Of a stretch of 55,194 nucleotides of DNA, positions 50,901 through 55,194 are shown piece by piece. Origin of the DNA: a virus; IMG/VR virus record IMGVR_UViG_3300027734_003122, positions 1 through 55,194 of that record. The stretch is one strand, 5' to 3'. Positions within the stretch are counted from its first letter, which is position 1. Every line of letters starts with the position of its first letter. The notes under the pieces are model-generated. The model was given only the letters and a program-made list of their open reading frames with translations. It was not told the origin of the DNA and ran no database searches. The position numbers were made by a program, and so were the translations under genes.

Positions 50901-52642
50901 ATCAAATTTTAAGTGAATTAGATGTCACCACAACTATAACACCAAAATATATTAATAATATTTTTGTTCAAAATGGTTCTTATTTATCTTTTGATGATTT
51001 ATCTGGGGGTAGTTTTTTCTTTAATAACACTAATAACAATAATGTGACAAATAGGATGGATTATTTGTCACCATCTTTATATGGTCCATTTCATGTTTCG
51101 CCATTTGTTAGATTAAATAATAAGCAGAATAATATTATGCGTACAGATAGATTGCCATCATCGGATCAGTTAGATAGACCAGATGATAATTGGAATTTTG
51201 ATGTACCATTATTGCAGCAAAACTTGGTATTTGGGGCTTACATATTCACATTGTTAAGTGGGGGTGATTTGGTTATAGATAGTGTTGGTACGGATGATTC
51301 ATTTGGTGATATTGATAATGAAGGATTGCCAGGTAGTGATTTAATATCTAGTTTTGACACTTGTTCAGATATGGTTGATTTGGATTGTTATAAAGGTGAA
51401 GGTGAGGATTTTGGGATAGATGATAAGTGCAAGGACAAAGGTAGAGTTGATAATGGATGTTATGTATTGTTGAAGAATAAAATTATTGATATTTTTGTTG
51501 ATATAGAGAATGTTTTAGAATGGAATCTTAGAAACTCTGTTATTCGTTCATTATGTTCTGGCATAATATCAGAATCATTTTTAAATAATTGGGTTAATGG
51601 TACTTTATTTGCCCCAGCATTAAAAACTAATTTCAAAATAGGTAAGAGGAATAAAATAGTAACTGCCAAATATTGTAAACAAAGTGCTTATTTTGATGAC
51701 AAAACAAATAATTTATATTATAGGTCATCCCCATATTATAATGGTAGTTTTATATCTTTTGCAAATTATGGTATAATTCCTAGACCTACAACAATTATGG
51801 ATTTGGGGAAAAAAACATTTACATATATAAAACATATAACTGATATACAAGATTTCAGATATATTATGAATAAACTATCTAATACTTCATACCAAGAAAA
51901 CGATTCGTTAATTAATTTTTATGTAATATCAAGGTTAATAAATTCAACATTCTTAAAAAGTTTGGTTGGGTCAAATGTTATTGATAAATTCTTCACAAGA
52001 AGACTTGGTACTATGAAAATGATAGATGGGGATTTAGCTCAATTATTTAGTATAAATTCACAGTTGGGGGTATTAGAATTTTCTTCTGAGAACTATGAAG
52101 ATACGCCAAACCCAGTTCAAATTTATAAAATTAATAGTAAAGTTTATATTGCTGTATTTTTTAATTCATCAGTTGAAGACTTGCAAATAAGGGATTATCT
52201 GACCCCAGGCAGAATAAATGTAAGAGATGCTGACGATTTATTAAGTAGAAAAATACCAATAAAAATAAAATCACAAAAAGTTCCAATGTTAATTTGGAGT
52301 AAAGCCGATAATACTAATATTTTTGGTAATGATAAAAATAATTGGAAAGTAGATAATAATAAATTAACATTAACAAGTAGATATTACCAAGAATTAGATA
52401 GGCTTGAACCAAATAAAGCAGAGAATAACTATTTTGCTAATTCAAGAACCTTGGCAGGTAATTTATCTGACGATATTTATAGTCGTGGTTATATATATGC
52501 TGTAGATTCACAAGGGGTAATTTCATTAATTGACAATAATTCTAGCTTGAAGTTTTTAGTTGGTGCACCATATTATTTTTATTTTGGTTTAGTAAAGGGG
52601 GGTTCGGCTATGAATTTATTTAAAAATAGATATCCATCATGA
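47975..52642 (+). CDS. Giant baseplate wedge protein (T4 gp7 position) with internal hydrophobic segment
   Basis: A 1,555-residue protein placed after gp25 and gp6 like T4 gp7 (1,032). The N-terminal domain (about 48-170) has a carboxypeptidase-regulatory/Ig-like pattern: VVTGRVTANTGFGLPNAKVS and NSSGDYMIFGVPVGG. Residues about 485-545 are strikingly hydrophobic (IINFFNSLISIITVNLIVPL, then VFILHIVSGIINLILDIVTI), enough for two membrane helices, and are followed by a CTTCEC cluster. A further Cys group occurs at about 1130-1170 (DTCSDMVDLDC, then DDKCKDKGRVDNGC). The C-terminal third is beta-rich and resembles fibre-attachment regions. The synteny gives the wedge assignment; domain functions are inference. 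Confidence 0.75.
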   Translation: MDNSFRIRTEIGKDKVVNFELNQDFEFLEILSFKVRQSDVFSLNCANYGVVTGRVTANTGFGLPNAKVSIFIPISDEDVNNEVINAIYPYRNIKDTNEDGYRYNLLPYEESYFGHVPTGTFPSLDDVLLNTVAIEVFDKYYKYTVKTNSSGDYMIFGVPVGGQVVFMDLDLSDMGEFSLTPEDIIRMGLATRDQLKDGKFKASTDLQILPQIVSLTKPVDVSPLWGDDEICQPAINRVDFDLRDDANIDIQPTSVFIGSIISTTDKLATKISCNKPNKQGELCNLIANTGQILAIRQTIDVDNLDKPILEQYEIEGGGYVIDDNGAWIVDVPMNLDYVITDENGEKIITTDKTRGIPTKGKYRFKVKWEQSDELNKSTKRATYLLPNIKEYGWDSLNPTVDPINSNVANVKEQLRGSYYFGLAWSGYTNSVDAISCEDTFYEFNYNRVYTVSNLIYNDPIKGISDDLCDARVNKFPTNDGIKHPTFLGSIINFFNSLISIITVNLIVPLVFILHIVSGIINLILDIVTIVGKIMNFLVRLFGFKSVKFIDLTNLKIKTIKLPIISYPSCTTCECDATVISDEPVSLLDSGFLTPVSNPANYYKKYLDSLLLLDGQFNKFFNQYGITIFSQRYDPQTNEGKEDRQYFAEAVSQALGGKLTIFENINDYKETISDEFEFLNSNKFFTYQLTLNIPERINLFNTRGQYFSYTNLIKVTFSVDNNLGKSHYDNTLTVLTPKFYDSGTLLSFVDPKITFDENNKNNITGTTVGDVNFSITVNYIDPGKSDKSVVYTIPKSPSLVKTQIFPMDIEYYQVITAMTYSQFIKISNTSSFPRSFPTILAGSGDTRYSIKNNINIEGQTNKKTLDYYENIEEQYVVIMQRGVDPYSPLFTNEYSLGRIFGFQDELAIKVNTKCRLNIPIQKITNGESIQSHYNQNEIFHPSYFFTPGSDFVSITFQNGGYYSAFDKKYINNNINSNQILSELDVTTTITPKYINNIFVQNGSYLSFDDLSGGSFFFNNTNNNNVTNRMDYLSPSLYGPFHVSPFVRLNNKQNNIMRTDRLPSSDQLDRPDDNWNFDVPLLQQNLVFGAYIFTLLSGGDLVIDSVGTDDSFGDIDNEGLPGSDLISSFDTCSDMVDLDCYKGEGEDFGIDDKCKDKGRVDNGCYVLLKNKIIDIFVDIENVLEWNLRNSVIRSLCSGIISESFLNNWVNGTLFAPALKTNFKIGKRNKIVTAKYCKQSAYFDDKTNNLYYRSSPYYNGSFISFANYGIIPRPTTIMDLGKKTFTYIKHITDIQDFRYIMNKLSNTSYQENDSLINFYVISRLINSTFLKSLVGSNVIDKFFTRRLGTMKMIDGDLAQLFSINSQLGVLEFSSENYEDTPNPVQIYKINSKVYIAVFFNSSVEDLQIRDYLTPGRINVRDADDLLSRKIPIKIKSQKVPMLIWSKADNTNIFGNDKNNWKVDNNKLTLTSRYYQELDRLEPNKAENNYFANSRTLAGNLSDDIYSRGYIYAVDSQGVISLIDNNSSLKFLVGAPYYFYFGLVKGGSAMNLFKNRYPS

Positions 52643-54279
52643 GTAAGTATAAAATAGTTCCAAATTCATTTAAATTTAAGACCGCAGAGGAATTAGATAG
52701 TTTTATTAATATAGATTTATCTACTGATAGAAAAGAACTTATTGAATTTGATAAGAACACAAATATTGATTTAGCTGACTTGGGGAATAAGGAAAAGAAT
52801 GAATCTTTCAGATATAGACCAACAGTTAAAATAAATTTCATATATAACAATTCATATACTGGGACAACATCTTATTCAGGGTATACATTATTTTATGAAT
52901 ATACTAGTAATTTAGATATAAGTAATAAATATGGCTATTTAAATAGTTATGATTTTGACTTCTTTAGACCCCCTACTAATGTTAAGTATGATATATATGA
53001 TACTTCGATAGCTTACAAGTATAATTGGTCATATTACTATACATATCCATTTGATGAGGTAGATAAAGAATTATCAATAGATTTGTATGATAAGAGTTTG
53101 ACATGGAGTTCTTCGGATGGAATACCTTTTGTTTCAAAATATATAAGGGCTAATGGTAAGGATTTTATACGCTTAAAGTGTGGAGTTAAACATGGCTTAT
53201 CGGCATTTGAATATATAAGTTTAACAATAAATGGGGAGGAGAATATTATAAAAATATCTTCATTAGGTGATGAAAAGTTTCAATCAGAATTTTACATATT
53301 GAATATTGAGGTTGTTGATGTTTTGAACCCAATTATACCAGAGGATTACATTGGTACATTTAAAAGAGTTATTAATCCAAATAATTTAGAAGAAACCAAA
53401 TCAAAATATTATATTAGGAGACATAAAGTAATAAAAAATGTTGACCAAATAAATGCTGTTAAATCTGGGTATGAAAAAAATATTTATGATTCGCCTTATA
53501 GTTTGGTTTTCTATGATGAAGAAACAAAGTTGGGTAGGAGAAATTCAAATACATCATATAATTTTACTATTGATGATGACATTGAGTTAGGTAATTTGGT
53601 TGATAATAAAAATAGGCCAATAACTGAATTATTTTTTACAATTGTTAATAAAGGTACTAGTGGATTCTTTAATAATCCAAATAATAATACGGGGTTAAAA
53701 GAAGGCTGGGAATTTAACATAACAAAGACACCTAATAGATGGTGGGATGGCGCTGGGGCAAATACCAATATACCAACGTCAACATATACAAAAGAAAATC
53801 TTGATTTCTATTATAATAATAATTATAAAAATGGGGATTTATTGAATGGTGATTTTTGTGAATGGAATAGTTTTGAACAAACTGAAAGAGTTATTTCAGA
53901 ATATCATCATAAAATAACACATAATCCTAGTATATTTAAAATAGGCAATCAAAAAAATGGGTATTATTATAAACCCCATAATAAAATTGTTGTAAAGGTT
54001 TTTTCTGACTATATAGAAAGGGGTTCGGTCGATGAGGTAGATAACATTCCAAGTTATGCTTTTTTCTCAAAACAAACAAATGAATTTGTATGGAGAGATT
54101 TATATGATATTGGGTATTTTGATGAAAATACAAAAGGTATTAATTACCCATTTATAAATAATACACATTATCCTTTTAATTATTTTATATTTAGATTAGT
54201 CCAAGAGGGGTATTCTTACGCTAATAAAATTAGCGGATCAACTGAAAATGAAAAACCAATAATAGATGAGTGTGAATAA
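52639..54279 (+). CDS. Putative baseplate/fibre structural protein
   Basis: A 546-residue protein that starts in the ATGA overlap with the giant wedge gene. It is Tyr/Asn/Asp-rich and beta-type throughout (YRPTVKINFIYNNSYTGTTS, then LTWSSSDGIPFVSKYIRANG). A WWDGAGANTN segment and the 'NYFIFRLVQEGYSYA' end are notable but match no family I know. Its place among wedge genes, with overlap on both sides, supports a structural role such as a wedge or fibre-attachment component (T4 gp8 to gp10 region). Confidence 0.6.
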   Translation: MSKYKIVPNSFKFKTAEELDSFINIDLSTDRKELIEFDKNTNIDLADLGNKEKNESFRYRPTVKINFIYNNSYTGTTSYSGYTLFYEYTSNLDISNKYGYLNSYDFDFFRPPTNVKYDIYDTSIAYKYNWSYYYTYPFDEVDKELSIDLYDKSLTWSSSDGIPFVSKYIRANGKDFIRLKCGVKHGLSAFEYISLTINGEENIIKISSLGDEKFQSEFYILNIEVVDVLNPIIPEDYIGTFKRVINPNNLEETKSKYYIRRHKVIKNVDQINAVKSGYEKNIYDSPYSLVFYDEETKLGRRNSNTSYNFTIDDDIELGNLVDNKNRPITELFFTIVNKGTSGFFNNPNNNTGLKEGWEFNITKTPNRWWDGAGANTNIPTSTYTKENLDFYYNNNYKNGDLLNGDFCEWNSFEQTERVISEYHHKITHNPSIFKIGNQKNGYYYKPHNKIVVKVFSDYIERGSVDEVDNIPSYAFFSKQTNEFVWRDLYDIGYFDENTKGINYPFINNTHYPFNYFIFRLVQEGYSYANKISGSTENEKPIIDECE

Positions 54280-55060
54280 ATATAAATTAATTAAACCAAA
54301 TGTTAATGACTTGTTAATAAATCTACCAATAGAGATTAATTGGGATTATCTTGGGCATCAAGATAGCATAGATTCATACGAAGAAACAATTATTGATACT
54401 ATTACAAAAGATAAAATTGATTATGAATTGACTAGATTTTCCCCCAAAAAATGTAGGGAAGGTTCTGGTGTACCTATTGAAAAATGTAACCAATTAAATT
54501 TTGAGTTTTATTTTTTCACAGGAACAACAATTGCTGATAATTCGCAGTGGATTCCTAGTTTTTTAAATGGGGATTTTTTCGAGAAGGATATTATTTTTAA
54601 TACTAACAAGTTTAAAAACTCTTTTTTTAAATTAGATTTTTATGACTCACCAATAGCGAAGGGGCAAAAAATATATTTGTCAACCATTTTTCCATTTGAG
54701 AATGGTAATAAAAATAATAATAGTGTTAAGACACCAATCTATACATTAGATTATACATCTAATAGTGAGAATTATTTTATCTATTGGTTAAAAGATAAGA
54801 ATTATTTAAATATTGATACTTTTTATGTTTCAGCGACTTATTTTAATAGTTCTGATGGTAATTTCACCAGAATGGCAAATGTTTGCCAAGGGGGTTTAGA
54901 TGCAGATAAATATAATTTAAATTCTATTTTTGATTTTTATTACAAATTAGAATTAGATTATGATGTTAAGAAATATGAATATTTTGATATGAAGGTTGAA
55001 AATTTAGTTGCGGGGTTAGTTAATAACCCAATAAAATGGTATGAATATGTTTCAATATAA
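54266..55060 (+). CDS. Putative baseplate structural protein
   Basis: A 264-residue protein overlapping the previous gene by 14 bases. It starts MSVNKYKLIKPNVNDLLINL, similar in style to the opening of the previous protein (MSKYKIVPNSFKF). It includes FYFFTGTTIADNSQWIPSFL and YFIYWLKDKNYLNIDTFYVS. No enzymatic motif is visible. The stop overlaps the next start by one base (TAATG). I infer a virion role from operon context only. Confidence 0.55.
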   Translation: MSVNKYKLIKPNVNDLLINLPIEINWDYLGHQDSIDSYEETIIDTITKDKIDYELTRFSPKKCREGSGVPIEKCNQLNFEFYFFTGTTIADNSQWIPSFLNGDFFEKDIIFNTNKFKNSFFKLDFYDSPIAKGQKIYLSTIFPFENGNKNNNSVKTPIYTLDYTSNSENYFIYWLKDKNYLNIDTFYVSATYFNSSDGNFTRMANVCQGGLDADKYNLNSIFDFYYKLELDYDVKKYEYFDMKVENLVAGLVNNPIKWYEYVSI

Positions 55061-55194
55061 TGTTATATAAAATAAAAATAACCCCAGAGTCTTTTTCGCA
55101 AATAATCAAATATGTTGATTATAATGGTAAAGAAGTTGGTGTGTATAGAACAGTAAGCGAGGTTTTAACTGGGACTACTAATAACCAACCAATT
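55060..55194 (+). CDS. Structural operon gene, N-terminal part (cut by window edge)
   Basis: 45 codons are visible, starting MLYKIKITPESFSQIIKYVD at an ATG that overlaps the previous stop and continuing open to the window end. It is coupled to the structural operon. Too short to assign a family. Confidence 0.6.
   Translation, partial: MLYKIKITPESFSQIIKYVDYNGKEVGVYRTVSEVLTGTTNNQPI

Noticed and set aside
1-55194. tRNA genes, rRNA genes and integrase or att sites
   Set aside because: I found no cloverleaf with a GTTC-type T arm, no integrase-like ORF and no flanking direct repeats by eye; a tRNA scan would be needed to exclude a cryptic tRNA.

Overview
This window looks like part of the genome of a large, strictly virus-organised T4-like myovirus (contractile tail, Caudoviricetes) that infects a Bacteroidota host, most likely a flavobacterium-like cell. 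The grounds are: an AT-rich genome; a T4-style set of DNA polymerase B, gp32-like SSB, UvsX, flap nuclease, gp41/DnaB helicase and class I ribonucleotide reductase; gp18/gp19/gp25/gp6-type tail genes; almost no Shine-Dalgarno sequences before start codons, as in Bacteroidota; and, at the left edge, the N-terminus of a Bacteroidota TonB-dependent receptor. Capsid, portal and terminase genes are not in the window.

Layout: 1-462 (-) TonB-dependent receptor N-terminus, cut by the window edge. 591-3677 (+) a small putative virion protein and DNA polymerase. 3718-5941 (-) a small virion-like protein, a neck-like protein and a Mn-type superoxide dismutase. 5974-7102 (+) two tandem leucine-rich-repeat paralogues. 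7109-9178 (-) a small helical protein and a SNF2-type helicase. 9260-12633 (+) connector or tail-completion candidates, a zinc-ribbon miniprotein and a Thr/Pro-repeat adhesin. 12740-16096 (+) a miniprotein and the tail sheath. 16191-17024 (-) a membrane-anchored peptidoglycan hydrolase. 17140-33195 (+) HAD phosphatase, tail tube, gp26/gp51-like assembly factors, tape measure, and the giant baseplate/hub proteins. 33238-39462 (+) an acidic internal-protein candidate and the replication/recombination genes. 39538-45170 (+) nrdB, an HNH homing endonuclease and nrdA. 45239-45499 (-) a small protein. 45584-55194 (+) baseplate wedge genes gp25, gp6 and a very large gp7-position protein, then three further structural genes, the last cut by the window edge.

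How it works together: polymerase, SSB, UvsX, flap nuclease and helicase form the replisome and recombination machine, fed with deoxynucleotides by NrdA/NrdB. The helicase and both reductase subunits each carry an intein in an active-site motif, so they become functional only after protein splicing. Tail genes are grouped by assembly pathway (sheath/tube/tape measure/hub, then wedge). Fifteen genes or operons on both strands carry a co-oriented TATTTAT(A/T/C) box 17-28 nt before the start codon, a good candidate for this phage's late promoter.

The most unusual points are: (i) a giant baseplate gene interrupted by two adjacent in-frame UAA codons, lying inside a 30-nt segment bounded by an 8-bp direct repeat, with no usable start codon for the following 240 codons, which is a candidate translational-bypass or readthrough element; (ii) a superoxide dismutase with an N-terminal extension resembling the leader-like N-termini of other proteins here, which might be packaged; (iii) a host-type outer-membrane receptor gene beside phage genes; (iv) three inteins plus one homing endonuclease in one 8-kb stretch.
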